A DNA stretch of 64,000 nt from Aliikangiella sp965214955 (GCA_965214955.1 CBDCCU010000010.1:372001-436000); one strand, 5' to 3'; numbered from the stretch's first letter, positions 1 to 9,788 are shown. Translations and numbers: made by a program. The notes: generated from the sequence alone by a model not told the origin.

Positions 1-3000
1 AGTGCATCGTAACTATAGGTTTTTTGCGTAGTTTCACTATTTGTAGTGCTTGAGATTGCAAATGAGGTTAAACGATTTAATAAGTTATCTTCGCCGCCTT
101 CGTTGTAATAAAAGGTTTCGATTCTATCAACCAGCAAATCTTTTCGGTGGGTAACATTGCCAATGAGATCAAAGGTTTGCTCTAAAGACACTAAGTCTTT
201 ATCGGTTAAAATTGATTTTAATTGACCTGTATCGGCATAGTAGGTTTTGGTTGATAGCACTTTACTACTACCATAACCTAAGTTTTCGTTAACGATATTA
301 CCAAACTTATCAATATCGTTAATTGTACGATAGACTTTACTGGTATCTTCACCGTCGGTAATTTTAATTAAATTACCGTAATCATCGTAGTGATTTTTAA
401 GGGTGACTTCCTCTGGCAATATGGTAAATTCAACTCGGCTACTATCATCATAAAAGCTATTCATAATGGCGTAAGATTCAATTTCATCACTGTCTTCGGC
501 TTTAAGTTTTTGCTGAGAATAATAAGGTCGAGCCAGTTCATCGTAGCCACTAATTTTTTCTTGCAATGGCACTAAATTTCCTGTGCTATCACAGTCAATT
601 TGGCCACTAAATAGCTTCACTTTATGTAGCGCGCCAATCACTTTGTTTGAGGTTTCACCCAGTGGCGCAGAATCGTAAGTCCAACAGGTGGTTTGAACGT
701 CAATATCGGCAATACTGCTATGGTTTTCAACCGCGGCATTATCAACCCGCTTTATCATGCGGCCAAGTTGATCGTATGTTTGAGTAATCACCACACCACG
801 TGCATCTTTTTGCCGAATAAGCTCACCAAAGCCATTGTATTGGTATGTCCATAACCCTTTATCGGGATCATCGGTTGAAACTTTGTGTCCTGCATAGTCA
901 ATGCTATTGACCACTTGGTTACCCGCACTGTCGGTTAACTTTAAGAATTCGCCCGCAGAATTATAGGTATAGGTAACCGACTTACCTGAGTTATCAATAA
1001 CTTTAAGCAATTCACCATTAATATTTTTTACTTCGCGAGTGATTTGACCAATGGCATTAACCGTTTTGGTTTCTAAACCCGAATAAGTGCGAGTGGTAAC
1101 TCGGTTGCCCGGTGCAACTTCTTCATATAAGCGGCCTAGTGCATCATATTTAGCTTCAGTGTAATAACTATCAATATGATCAACATCGCCAAAGTTAGGC
1201 AAATAACCATAAAGCACTCGACCAAACTTGTCGTATTCCATACGCTCAACAATCACTTTTCCATCAAAGGTTTGTTTGGTTGTAACAATGGTTTGTCCTA
1301 GCTTATTGTAGAACTCTCTTGAGTAACCCGACATTGTGTTGCCTGCGGCATCAAAGCTTTGTATTTCTTTATAGAACTCACCGTCATCAGGACAGCTAGC
1401 CCCGCCAACACCACACAATAATAATTCTTCGGTTGTATAGGTTTGGTCGATACCCACTGACTTTTCTTTAATGCCTACTTCGTTATATTCAAAACTGCTA
1501 GTTAATCCATTAGGTCCTGTTTGAGTAAGCACCGAGGCAAAACGTTTATCATAGGTGTAGGTTTCTGCATGATCTAAATCGTTTAGGGTTTTAACCACAA
1601 AGCGTCCGTTATCTGAATACTCTGTTCTAGTCGCTCTGGTTGAAATTTCTCCAAAGGTTAAATCGTTACTACTTCTGCTTTTAGCTTTAACTTCTTCTTT
1701 AGTTTTATTACCAAACTGATCGTAATAGTGATACTTGCTAACAGACTTATCGGTATTAGGATGAATGGTTTCAGATTTAAGCATTCCAGCATAACCGCCA
1801 TAGTCGCTACCATTATGATTTGAACCTTGCGGGTAATATTGAAAATGGCTTGTTTCAACTTCATCATCATTAACATCCCAGCGAGATTTAGTAACCGTCA
1901 CTTCACTTAAGCGTGCGTACTTTTTCTCCCAATCACTACTGCCATATTCGCTTAACGTTTTAGTTTTAAACCATTGTGTTGCACCAGCGCCATTGTCCGA
2001 CTCGGAGTCATAGTTGCTGATATTAGACTCAATTAAATTACCAAATTCATCATCATAGGTATTTTCGGTAATGGTTTGGTGTAAAAATACACGAGTATTA
2101 TCGGTTAGATCATTAGGTGTTGAGTCTGAATTTAAGGTCCAAACTTTTTCTACCGATTTTTCAAGATAAGCAAAGCGGCCTCTGGGGTAGCTTTTTTCTT
2201 GCCAGGTATTTACAGCTTCACTTAAAACGGTGCCATCAGAAAGCTTTCGAACAGTTTTATAAGGCATGCCGATATAGGGATACTCTTGAAGATACTCCGT
2301 TTCTGTTACGATCCCCGTTTGCTCATCGGTTGTGATTAATTTTTTAAACCCTAATACACCGCGACCTTGAGCATGAACCCTAAAATCTTCATATTGATAA
2401 GACACCGAAACCGTTTGCTCATTACCATTATCATAAGTGGCCGTATCACTAGTTACCTTAGATACAACGGTCATTGGTGAAGTGACCTGAATGGTTGGAA
2501 ATTCGGGCTTGTTACTATGGTTGGTATAAATTGAACTATTCGTTAATGGCTGATAATTAATTTCGGTATTAACATCATATCCACCAGTAATTTTAGTAAT
2601 CATGTCAGCACTTGGAGTGCTGTTAGAGTCAGACTGTGGCGCTTGCCACTTTTCCCACTCGTTAGAATTAGCACTTGCTAATAGTAAATCGTATCGCCCT
2701 TCGCCTTTAAAATCAGCATAAACCGCCACTGGCTTTTCGGGTATATTTCTAAGTGCAGCTAAATAATTAAAGCTCGACTCATTAAACTCATAAATAAGGT
2801 ATAAACTGCCACCATTGCTTAACCAAAAATCGGGCTTACCATTATTATTGTAATCTAACATTAAGCTTCGTTGATTAACTTCAGAGTTTGCATTGGCATT
2901 TAAACCAGAGCTTTTTTCTGCAGAGAAACCTTCATCTCCACCATAGTTGATTTTATATTTCCATTTTCCATCTCGAACATAAACAACATCGGTTAAACCA

Positions 3001-5819
3001 TCTTGGTTAAGATCGGTTGGTGTAATATTTTCGGCAGTGCCAACAGTGATTTTGCCATAGGTTTCAAACCGTTCATTTTGTGGGTTAAAAACAAAAGCAA
3101 AATAGCCCGAAGTTTTAACTCTCGCTGGAATATCTAAGTTTTCAACCCTTTGAAAATCTTCGTTCCATTCTACTTCATCAGCTTTAACAACTAAATCAGT
3201 TACACCATCGCCATTAAAGTCGTTAAAGCGCAAACTTTTATCAACATCTTTGATATTAATAGTAGTGAGTGAAGTCGGTGTTACAGTACCACTTGAAAAA
3301 GTGACTGTTTTGGGTGTTGCTTTAAAGAAATAAACAATATCATTATCAAAACAAATATTATCATCTGGCGGCGGCTCACACTCTCTAGAAGATTCAGTAA
3401 ACCAATCTTGTCGATACCACTTTGCACTACTCGAACTTAGATCGAGGAAATCTTGCAATCCATCACCATCTAAATCAACTACAAAAAGTCGGTCAGCATC
3501 TAAACTATTAGGAAGCTTCATATTGATTTTACTAAAATAGTTATTGGTATAGCGCCACCGCTTCCAACCAGAGCTAGACTTAGCCACCAAATCAATAACA
3601 CCATCACCTTTAATATCAATCGGTTTAATAGAGAAAAACTCTGTATCGGTAATGCTAGTACCCGTATCAACAATCGATTGATTATTAGGCTTAATATAAA
3701 GCTTTCCGCCTTTTCTAATGAGTAAATCGCTAATACCATTACCATCTATATCAATGGCTTTCATGTAGCCTGCGGTAGGCTTTTGGCTTAATGTAAAATA
3801 CTTTTTTATATACTTATCAGAAGTTGAACTCCATTCAAATGAAACAGGCTCAAAGCAGTTACCTAAGTAACTACATTCTTGAATATTGGTAATGCGATAT
3901 CGCTCACTAACAGGAGATAGATCGTGGTAAAGCTGATAAGTTTTAACGTGTTTATCTTCGGAATAAACAACTATTTGTTTTAACAATTTACTCAGCGCAG
4001 TTTCAGAGCCTGATGAATAACCATTGGTTTTATCTTCTCTTTCAAAATTAGAGTTTAATTCTGAGGCATAAACAAAGTTAATTTTGTTATAGGGCTCTAA
4101 GTTAAGTTTGTCATTACCCGTGTATAAAACTTCATCAATATAATGCTCGGCGCCATTGTTTGTTTTAGCGTATTTATATTGCATATAATTGCCCGCAATA
4201 TCTTCTGTTCGTTCGAGCAACCAAAGTTTATTAGCTGAATTATTAGTTGCTTTAACGAGTGCGTTAACGGCATCCGAATTATGTTGCCCGTAGTAATGCT
4301 TTTCACCAGCACGCGTTTCTACAATAAAGTATTCAGGACCATTATCTAAGTTGTTGTCGGTATCAAACGAGGTAATAGTATTGTTTGAAAAAGACTCTAC
4401 CTTATAGGTAGCATTATTAGCGCCATAGGTTCCTGATTCGATAAATAGTTGCTGACCGTCGAGACAGAATCTGTCATCAGAGTTATTACGAATTTCAGAA
4501 ATTTGCCCGTCGTTTTGAGCAAAATTTTTCGCACAGCGATGAACCGACGATAATCCACTGATATTCCACCCTATGCCCAGTGGCCCATTACCCGATTGAC
4601 TCGAATAGTTAATACTTAATTGAGGCTCAACTCCTGCGGTTCCTTTGGGTGAAGTAATCGGCACGCTATAGGTTGCTGCCCCCGATTCACTTACCTTAAA
4701 GGTGCCACCGGTTGTGCCTGCTAAACTGGCTGACTTAGGAGAAGACTCTTGATGAAAGGCAATATCAACATTATCGATATTGCCCGAAGCATTACTGTAA
4801 GCAAAGTTATCCGAAACACCACTCACTTTGCTACTCATTTGAATATCGGCACGACCATCATTATTAATATCGGTAATGGTGAGCTCATAACTGGCTGCCG
4901 ACCAGTCTAGTCCTTTATAGCCACTTGGGATCGTTTGTTTTATTGAGCCATCGCTATTAAGTATGCGTAGTGAATCTCCTTTAGAGTTACCTTGAAGTAC
5001 AATTTCTTGGTAGCCATCACCATCAAAATCACCAAATAGCACAACATGCCTGTCGGGATCAGCATCAATATCAAATTGCGTAAATGATGGATTTCCATTG
5101 CTATCCCAAGCAATAATTGCATTGGGAATATCTTGTGGTATAGCAATAGGAGTGACGATATCGCCATGTAATAATAAGAGATCTTTACGCCCCAATAGTA
5201 GTAGTTCATCACCAGCCGAAGCGGTTAAATTGGCTGCAAAAGCGCCATAGCTTTCTTCGCTCCAATCATCAATATCAACAATGGAAGAATGAGCACCTGT
5301 CCATTGAACATGATAGTCAGGGTCGAGGTATTCATCGAGATTTTCTGGCATTATTGCAGATTGTTCTGACTGACTTTTGGACTGCACAAACTTATCGGTC
5401 ACATCATTACCAATAAAGTCACCTAAAATTTCATTGTGGCTACTTGATGTATAAGAAAAAAGTGGAGTGTGTTCGTTATAACGTATGGTTAAAGTGCCGC
5501 TTCTTACTTGAGATAACGAATAAGTGATATTACCTCTGGGGACATCAACATCAAAGTTTCCAGAAATTCCTGCACCAATTGTTTCTCCATTAACAACTAG
5601 GGTTCTCTTAACAGGAGAGCTTGTTCCTATTGAAGCACTATCTTCACCAGTGAAGCTCCAACTAAAGTTTACCGAGCAAGTGTGAGTTGTTGTTGTTTGC
5701 GGAATACTACATTCTTCAACCTGAGGAAAAACGGTAATGTAGCCTGCATGGGCAGAAAAACTCAATAAACCGACTAATAAACCTAAAATCCCTGTTATTT
5801 TTTTTACTGGTTTTTTCAA
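1..5819 (-). CDS. SpvB/TcdB-like RHS (YD-repeat) exported giant protein, C-terminus beyond window
   Basis: An open minus-strand frame runs from here off the left edge, at least 1,900 codons; I checked the phase near 5800, 3000, 1200 and 1-130 and found no stop. The N-terminus is a signal peptide (basic start, LLVGLLSF, then AHA-G). Next come many FG-GAP/VCBS-like units of the type D-x-N-x-D-G-x-x-D (for example DLNQDGLTDVVY near 3000), as in SpvB and TcdB-middle regions. From about 2400 to the edge are YD/RHS repeats (EYDKFGRVLYGYL near 1220, SYDA at 1-15). Such proteins form hollow shells that carry a variable C-terminal toxin or effector, which would lie outside this window. Start: TTG at 5819 has GGAG seven bases upstream. 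The ATG at 5873 overlaps the upstream stop as TAATG and is the alternative. Surface or secreted location is inferred from the signal peptide. Confidence 0.88.
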   Translation of the reverse strand, partial: MKKPVKKITGILGLLVGLLSFSAHAGYITVFPQVEECSIPQTTTTHTCSVNFSWSFTGEDSASIGTSSPVKRTLVVNGETIGAGISGNFDVDVPRGNITYSLSQVRSGTLTIRYNEHTPLFSYTSSSHNEILGDFIGNDVTDKFVQSKSQSEQSAIMPENLDEYLDPDYHVQWTGAHSSIVDIDDWSEESYGAFAANLTASAGDELLLLGRKDLLLLHGDIVTPIAIPQDIPNAIIAWDSNGNPSFTQFDIDADPDRHVVLFGDFDGDGYQEIVLQGNSKGDSLRILNSDGSIKQTIPSGYKGLDWSAASYELTITDINNDGRADIQMSSKVSGVSDNFAYSNASGNIDNVDIAFHQESSPKSASLAGTTGGTFKVSESGAATYSVPITSPKGTAGVEPQLSINYSSQSGNGPLGIGWNISGLSSVHRCAKNFAQNDGQISEIRNNSDDRFCLDGQQLFIESGTYGANNATYKVESFSNNTITSFDTDNNLDNGPEYFIVETRAGEKHYYGQHNSDAVNALVKATNNSANKLWLLERTEDIAGNYMQYKYAKTNNGAEHYIDEVLYTGNDKLNLEPYNKINFVYASELNSNFEREDKTNGYSSGSETALSKLLKQIVVYSEDKHVKTYQLYHDLSPVSERYRITNIQECSYLGNCFEPVSFEWSSTSDKYIKKYFTLSQKPTAGYMKAIDIDGNGISDLLIRKGGKLYIKPNNQSIVDTGTSITDTEFFSIKPIDIKGDGVIDLVAKSSSGWKRWRYTNNYFSKINMKLPNSLDADRLFVVDLDGDGLQDFLDLSSSSAKWYRQDWFTESSRECEPPPDDNICFDNDIVYFFKATPKTVTFSSGTVTPTSLTTINIKDVDKSLRFNDFNGDGVTDLVVKADEVEWNEDFQRVENLDIPARVKTSGYFAFVFNPQNERFETYGKITVGTAENITPTDLNQDGLTDVVYVRDGKWKYKINYGGDEGFSAEKSSGLNANANSEVNQRSLMLDYNNNGKPDFWLSNGGSLYLIYEFNESSFNYLAALRNIPEKPVAVYADFKGEGRYDLLLASANSNEWEKWQAPQSDSNSTPSADMITKITGGYDVNTEINYQPLTNSSIYTNHSNKPEFPTIQVTSPMTVVSKVTSDTATYDNGNEQTVSVSYQYEDFRVHAQGRGVLGFKKLITTDEQTGIVTETEYLQEYPYIGMPYKTVRKLSDGTVLSEAVNTWQEKSYPRGRFAYLEKSVEKVWTLNSDSTPNDLTDNTRVFLHQTITENTYDDEFGNLIESNISNYDSESDNGAGATQWFKTKTLSEYGSSDWEKKYARLSEVTVTKSRWDVNDDEVETSHFQYYPQGSNHNGSDYGGYAGMLKSETIHPNTDKSVSKYHYYDQFGNKTKEEVKAKSRSSNDLTFGEISTRATRTEYSDNGRFVVKTLNDLDHAETYTYDKRFASVLTQTGPNGLTSSFEYNEVGIKEKSVGIDQTYTTEELLLCGVGGASCPDDGEFYKEIQSFDAAGNTMSGYSREFYNKLGQTIVTTKQTFDGKVIVERMEYDKFGRVLYGYLPNFGDVDHIDSYYTEAKYDALGRLYEEVAPGNRVTTRTYSGLETKTVNAIGQITREVKNINGELLKVIDNSGKSVTYTYNSAGEFLKLTDSAGNQVVNSIDYAGHKVSTDDPDKGLWTYQYNGFGELIRQKDARGVVITQTYDQLGRMIKRVDNAAVENHSSIADIDVQTTCWTYDSAPLGETSNKVIGALHKVKLFSGQIDCDSTGNLVPLQEKISGYDELARPYYSQQKLKAEDSDEIESYAIMNSFYDDSSRVEFTILPEEVTLKNHYDDYGNLIKITDGEDTSKVYRTINDIDKFGNIVNENLGYGSSKVLSTKTYYADTGQLKSILTDKDLVSLEQTFDLIGNVTHRKDLLVDRIETFYYNEGGEDNLLNRLTSFAISSTTNSETTQKTYSYDA

Positions 5820-5872
5820 TTTTTTTCTCCAGGTAAGTGATGCTTTTGATATTTTTTTAATTGCTTCTACCA

Positions 5873-6223
5873 TTAATCTTTATGAACATTTAAATACGAC
5901 ATTGTTGGAAAATTAGTTTGCTGTGAATAACAACTAGAACTAATATTAAAGCTCACTTTCTTATCAGCATAAAATGCTGCTTGAATAATTGACAATACCG
6001 CTTTGCCATTAGCGTCAAGCTTTTCATTCCAACGAACCGATGTAGATTGACATTCTTCTGGCCCCACAGGGTTACCTGAAATTTGAACATAACAAGTATT
6101 ATCTGCCCTATGACAACCATAAGATAGTATTTCCCTTGCTCCTGTGGACTCAAACGCACTAGTGTTTAACGAAATAGCGCTCAACAGCGAACTCATATAA
6201 ACAAATAAATACTTTAATTTCAT
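5873..6223 (-). CDS. small exported cysteine-containing protein, third of a paralogous trio
   Basis: A 116-residue protein of unknown function. Residues 1-23 are a signal peptide (LFVYMSSLLSAISL, cleavage near SAF). The mature part has four cysteines, suggesting two disulfides, and ends with a helix-like stretch followed by ADKKVSFNISSSC and a YLNVH tail. The same order (helix, Lys-rich strand, Cys) is seen in the two genes upstream, so the three look like diverged paralogues. Its stop shares a base with a possible ATG of the RHS gene (TAATG), which points to co-translation. The function may be partner, adaptor or immunity to the RHS protein, but nothing in the sequence settles this. Confidence 0.75.
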   Translation of the reverse strand: MKLKYLFVYMSSLLSAISLNTSAFESTGAREILSYGCHRADNTCYVQISGNPVGPEECQSTSVRWNEKLDANGKAVLSIIQAAFYADKKVSFNISSSCYSQQTNFPTMSYLNVHKD

Positions 6224-6254
6224 GAAGCTATTCCTTATTTTATATTATTAATTG

Positions 6255-6596
6255 TTATTCAAAATGAACTTGTAGCCTATTGATATAGCAAGCGTTAGCA
6301 CTACTATCAAAATTAATGCTCACTTTCTTTTTAGCTGATGCAGCCGTCAACAGTGCAGCATACATTGCATTAAATCCTTCTTGGGTAACATTATTTTCAC
6401 CCACTGTTAAATAGTGATATTTAGGGTTGCTCCCATTTGTACAACTAGGACTATCTTCATTAAAAATAACCACAACAGCCCCAGAAGAAGTTGGGTAAAT
6501 TCTCTTGATAGTACCCCCAAACCACACGCTTTGAGCAAAGACTTGAGTTGAAAAAATTAAACCTAAAACCAAAGCAATTATTTTATTGTTCATCAT
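6255..6596 (-). CDS. small exported cysteine-containing protein, second of a paralogous trio
   Basis: A 113-residue protein with a clear signal peptide (IIALVLGLIFSTQVFA, cleavage after VFA). The mature domain has exactly two cysteines (SPSC and NAC), probably one disulfide. It has the pattern GFNAMYAALLTAASAKKKV, then a strand and Cys, then a RLQVH tail, closely matching the gene below it. It sits 31 bases from its downstream neighbour and 22 from its upstream one in a run toward the RHS gene. I do not recognise the family. A small beta-barrel (OB-like) fold is possible from the strand/helix order, but this is a guess. Confidence 0.75.
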   Translation of the reverse strand: MMNNKIIALVLGLIFSTQVFAQSVWFGGTIKRIYPTSSGAVVVIFNEDSPSCTNGSNPKYHYLTVGENNVTQEGFNAMYAALLTAASAKKKVSINFDSSANACYINRLQVHFE

Positions 6597-6618
6597 AATA
6601 TTCTTTTTAAAAGGGTGA

Positions 6619-6951
6619 TTAGTCAGTTACTAAGCCCGCAGCATAAGCCTTAGGTACGGTTTTTCCCCAAGGGGACGAAACACAACTTCTTAGCCAAAAT
6701 TTAATTTTTTGCTTGGTGGTTTGGGCTGTAATGGCAAGACTAAACATTTGCTCAAAACCTAGATCGTCTGGCTCAAGCTTTACTGGACTATTTTTTTCAC
6801 ATTCCAAATCATTATTGAGTTCGGTTTTTGGGTAAATATAAATACTACCCGATTCGGCTCTAATCTCTTGAATATAAAACTCACCCGTTCCAGGCCCTGC
6901 AAAAATATTAAAAGAAATTATCATTAAGCAAAAAAGGAAAAGCTGACGCAT
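6619..6951 (-). CDS. small exported cysteine-containing protein, first of a paralogous trio
   Basis: A 110-residue protein with a signal peptide (LFLFCLMIISFNIFA, cleavage before GPGTG). Two mature cysteines (LEC and RSC). The core GFEQMFSLAITAQTTKQKI then FWLRSC aligns by eye with the other two members of the trio, but the C-terminus (WGKTVPKAYAAGL) differs. It is the promoter-proximal gene of the RHS operon. The 211-base gap upstream, back to the zapE stop, must hold the promoter, though no clear consensus was seen. Function unknown. Confidence 0.72.
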   Translation of the reverse strand: MRQLFLFCLMIISFNIFAGPGTGEFYIQEIRAESGSIYIYPKTELNNDLECEKNSPVKLEPDDLGFEQMFSLAITAQTTKQKIKFWLRSCVSSPWGKTVPKAYAAGLVTD

Positions 6952-7162
6952 TTTTTATCCCCAATTAGTGTTAACATTCACTCAAGGAAACTCTCAGCGG
7001 TAATCGAATGAACGATTGATAAGACTTCTTCCCTGAATTTTTTAGATGATTAATTTTATGTTGTTAGTAGGCTAACGTATTGCTTTTTTATTTAGTCGTC
7101 AATAAATACTGATTTTTTTTAATTGATTTATTGAGCTACGTCACTCTTTTTAAAAATAACCG

Positions 7163-8257
7163 TTAAGCCAAATGCTCCTTAGCCAAATAATCCTTAGACT
7201 GCATTTCTTGTAGTCGGCTTAAGGTTCTTTTAAATTCAAATGATAGTTGTTTACCAATATAAAGTGCTTCTAGTTCTACTTCGGCGGTGATCATAAGTTT
7301 TACGTTGCGCTCATAAAACTCATCAACCAAACTAATAAAACGCCTAGCGGCTGAGTCATCTTTGGCGGCAAGTTGCGGTATTTCGCTGACCATTACGGTG
7401 TGATAACAACGGGAAATTTCGATATAGTCGGCATGGCTTCGGGCAGTTTGGCAAATTTGCGCAAAGCTAAACCAAATAACCCCTTCGGCATTTCGCACGG
7501 TTTCTATCATTCTGTGTTCAACTTCTATAGGGGTTGCTTTGGGCAACTCTTCGGTGGCTAGATGGTCAAAGCTGTAGTTAAGATTATCAATTGCGGCTTG
7601 ATCGTGTGGGGTATGAAAAATGTCGGCTTGCTCTAAGGTTCTTAACCGGTAATCGATTCCGCCATCTAAATTAAAAACAGTAGTATGGGTTTCAATGAGT
7701 TTTATGGCGGGTAAAAATCTTTCGCGTTGCAGGCCGTTCCAATAAAGTTTTGGTGGGGGAATATTTGAGGTTGCCACTAAACTTACCCCACGATCAAACA
7801 ATGCTTGAAATAATCCGCCCAATAGCATGGCGTCGGTTATATCTGTAACAAAAAACTCATCAAAGCAAATAATACTAGTTTTCTCAGCGATATTATCGGC
7901 AATTTTTAGCAGTGGATCTCTTTGGCCTTTATGGGCAATTAATTGTTCATGCAGCTGATGCATAAAACGATGAAAGTGCAGGCGCATTTTGTTTTTAATG
8001 GGCAGTTGATCGAAAAACATATCCATTAAATAGGTTTTACCGCGCCCTACTCCGCCCCAAAAATAAAGCCCTTTTACTGGCTCTTTTTTGCTTGATAGTT
8101 TTTTGACTAAACGTTTAAGCGAGCTTTTAGGTTTGTTGGCTTCAATCATTCGATGAAATAAATCATCAAGTAATTTAATCGCTTCGGCTTGGGCAGGGTC
8201 GTGAGTAAACTCGCCTGAGCTCATATCTTGATCATATTTTTGTTGCGGTGTGATCAC
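7163..8257 (-). CDS. zapE: cell division protein ZapE (AFG1-family ATPase)
   Basis: A 364-residue P-loop ATPase of the AFG1/ZapE family, which in E. coli is linked to the Z-ring during division and to low-oxygen growth. Walker A GGVGRGKT lies near residue 68 and Walker B ICFDEFFVTD near 131; family motifs LHFHRFM and ATSNIPP follow. Length is normal. In most gammaproteobacteria zapE neighbours zapG and the rplM-rpsI ribosomal genes. Here zapG is close by (9162), but the other flank is the RHS locus, so the rplM-rpsI side has been replaced or moved. The stop is 33 bases before nothing but a short gap to the small exported genes. Confidence 0.95.
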   Translation of the reverse strand: MITPQQKYDQDMSSGEFTHDPAQAEAIKLLDDLFHRMIEANKPKSSLKRLVKKLSSKKEPVKGLYFWGGVGRGKTYLMDMFFDQLPIKNKMRLHFHRFMHQLHEQLIAHKGQRDPLLKIADNIAEKTSIICFDEFFVTDITDAMLLGGLFQALFDRGVSLVATSNIPPPKLYWNGLQRERFLPAIKLIETHTTVFNLDGGIDYRLRTLEQADIFHTPHDQAAIDNLNYSFDHLATEELPKATPIEVEHRMIETVRNAEGVIWFSFAQICQTARSHADYIEISRCYHTVMVSEIPQLAAKDDSAARRFISLVDEFYERNVKLMITAEVELEALYIGKQLSFEFKRTLSRLQEMQSKDYLAKEHLA

Positions 8258-8290
8258 TAAGAATTCTCAGCATTAATGTTAACGGTGATT

Positions 8291-8929
8291 TTACTGTTCA
8301 ACATGCGTTAGTACAATGGATTCAATATGCGCTCTTAAGTCGAGCAACTTGCCATGAAAAAAGTGACTAGCCCCATCCATTGCATAAAGATTCGGCTTTG
8401 GATTAAATGAGTTAACCCATTTTATCACTTCATTAAAGTCAACCAATTCATCTTCGGTGCCCATTATCACCTGCCAGTTTCCATTTGGTTTTACAAAACC
8501 ACTAAAATCAAAACGCTTAACAGGTGGTGCAACACTGATCAGCATTGATGGCTCAATATTTTTTGCGGCAAAAGCTGAAACAAACGAGCCAAAAGAAAAC
8601 CCTGATAATATAAGCTGAGCGTTGGGATATTGCTCATTCATCCAGTTTACAACCGACAATAGATCCTCTTGCTCGCCTATGCCATCATCATATTCACCGT
8701 GGCTTTTGCCGACACCTCTAAAGTTAAATCGCATACTGGGAATACCCAAACCCGCAATACTTCGTGACACGGTATGAACAACCTTATTGGTCATAGTGCC
8801 GCCATGCAGTGAATGCGGATGACAATTAACCGAAACATATTGATGGTTAATAATTTCAGGAAGATCTAAAACCGCTTCAATATCACCTTCGGCTCCATTA
8901 ATAACCAGGTTTTTACTTTGAATTTTCAT
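8291..8929 (-). CDS. alpha/beta hydrolase (COG2945-like)
   Basis: A 212-residue cytoplasmic alpha/beta hydrolase without a signal peptide. The oxyanion-region motif NCHPHSLHGGTMTNKVV, the nucleophile elbow GFSFGS (Ser near 117), an acid in GTEDELVD and the histidine in GASHFFHG make a complete catalytic triad. This family of small hydrolases is widespread and its substrates are unassigned. It lies 33 bases upstream of zapE on the same strand, so the two may be co-transcribed, and is divergent from zapG. Confidence 0.85.
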   Translation of the reverse strand: MKIQSKNLVINGAEGDIEAVLDLPEIINHQYVSVNCHPHSLHGGTMTNKVVHTVSRSIAGLGIPSMRFNFRGVGKSHGEYDDGIGEQEDLLSVVNWMNEQYPNAQLILSGFSFGSFVSAFAAKNIEPSMLISVAPPVKRFDFSGFVKPNGNWQVIMGTEDELVDFNEVIKWVNSFNPKPNLYAMDGASHFFHGKLLDLRAHIESIVLTHVEQ

Positions 8930-9161
8930 GTGCGCTAAATATTAACTAGAAAGATAAGATATTTTCTCATTAATTTATTCAATCTGCCATGCTCATTAGA
9001 GGAATGCACCCCAATATTTGAATTTCTTATGACAATTACAAATTTGAACAAAATGTTGTTCGACGAATGAGCTGTTCTGGTATATATTTTAGGTATGTTT
9101 TTAAGAATACCGTTAATTAACGTTTTTGTGTTAATTATGAAAATTATTTGAGGTAATGCTA

Positions 9162-9725
9162 ATGGAAGTATTTTCAATTGTTATAGGGATTTTAGTCGCC
9201 GCAGGTGCAGGCTTTTTAATGGGGCGTAGCTTTTCTAGCGATGCACAAGAAAAATCGCGCCTTGAAAATGAAGTTAAAGAAAAACAAGCCGAGCTAGATG
9301 CGTTTAGAAATAAAGTGACAAGCCACTTTGAGAAAACCGCAGATCTGTTTAATCAGGTTTCAGATAGCTACCAAGGGCTATATGATCATATTGCTAAAAG
9401 CTCTAATCAGCTTTGTTCGGCGCCGAGCTTTCAATCGCTACCCGATACCGAAAAGCAAGCCAAGCTAAACGCAATACCCGAAACACCAGCGGCAAGTAAA
9501 GACGAAAACCTTTTTGATGATAATAAACTTTATAATGCTCACGATTATCGAAATCACGAAGAAGAAACAGTCGAAGAGCCAAATGCTCAAGACGATGATG
9601 AAAAAGTTGTATCGTTTGAGTCGGTTAAAGAAGACAAAAACGAGCCCGCTTTAGATTACGCCATAAAAGAGAAAGGTGTGATTAACCATAATAGTTTAGA
9701 TGTTGATGGAGTTAAGTCGTCGTAA
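9162..9725 (+). CDS. zapG: ZapG/YhcB (DUF1043) inner-membrane division protein
   Basis: A 187-residue single-pass membrane protein of the YhcB/ZapG family, which in E. coli helps coordinate division and envelope growth. The N-terminal helix is VFSIVIGILVAAGAGFLMGR, followed by a long coiled coil (about residues 28-60, with the family stretch VTSHFEKTADLFNQVSDSYQGLY shortened here as VTSHFEKTADLFNQ) and an acidic, disordered tail. Start: ATG 9162 has GAGG eight bases upstream; the ATG at 9156 is too close to that site. A strong hairpin terminator follows at 9761. Confidence 0.93.
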   Translation: MEVFSIVIGILVAAGAGFLMGRSFSSDAQEKSRLENEVKEKQAELDAFRNKVTSHFEKTADLFNQVSDSYQGLYDHIAKSSNQLCSAPSFQSLPDTEKQAKLNAIPETPAASKDENLFDDNKLYNAHDYRNHEEETVEEPNAQDDDEKVVSFESVKEDKNEPALDYAIKEKGVINHNSLDVDGVKSS

Positions 9726-9760
9726 GTTCTAAGTTCTAAGTTCTAAAAAATGAAAAACTC

Positions 9761-9788
9761 AGCCTGCTTTTTAGCGGGCTGTTTTGTT
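9761..9788 (+). terminator. rho-independent terminator after zapG
   Basis: Stem AGCCTGC / GCGGGCT (one T-G pair) with loop TTTTTA at 9761-9780, then a T-rich GTTTTGTTT. Just before it, 9723-9744 has three tandem copies of TAAGTTC, of no evident function. Confidence 0.8.

Noticed and set aside
390..5212. Several short ORFs on both strands within 390-5212 (for example 2117-2335 plus, 4940-5212 minus)
   Set aside because: They lie in other frames of the continuous RHS reading frame, have no ribosome sites and no recognisable domains.
5953..6159. 68-codon minus-strand ORF inside the third small exported gene
   Set aside because: Out-of-frame shadow of the gene at 5873-6223; no signal peptide or ribosome site.
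8935..9177. 80-codon minus-strand ORF between the hydrolase and zapG
   Set aside because: AT-rich intergenic translation with no features; overlaps the zapG start on the other strand.
9722..9745. Three tandem TAAGTTC copies before the zapG terminator
   Set aside because: Very short and with no dyad or spacing of a known site; not a CRISPR or phase-variation tract.
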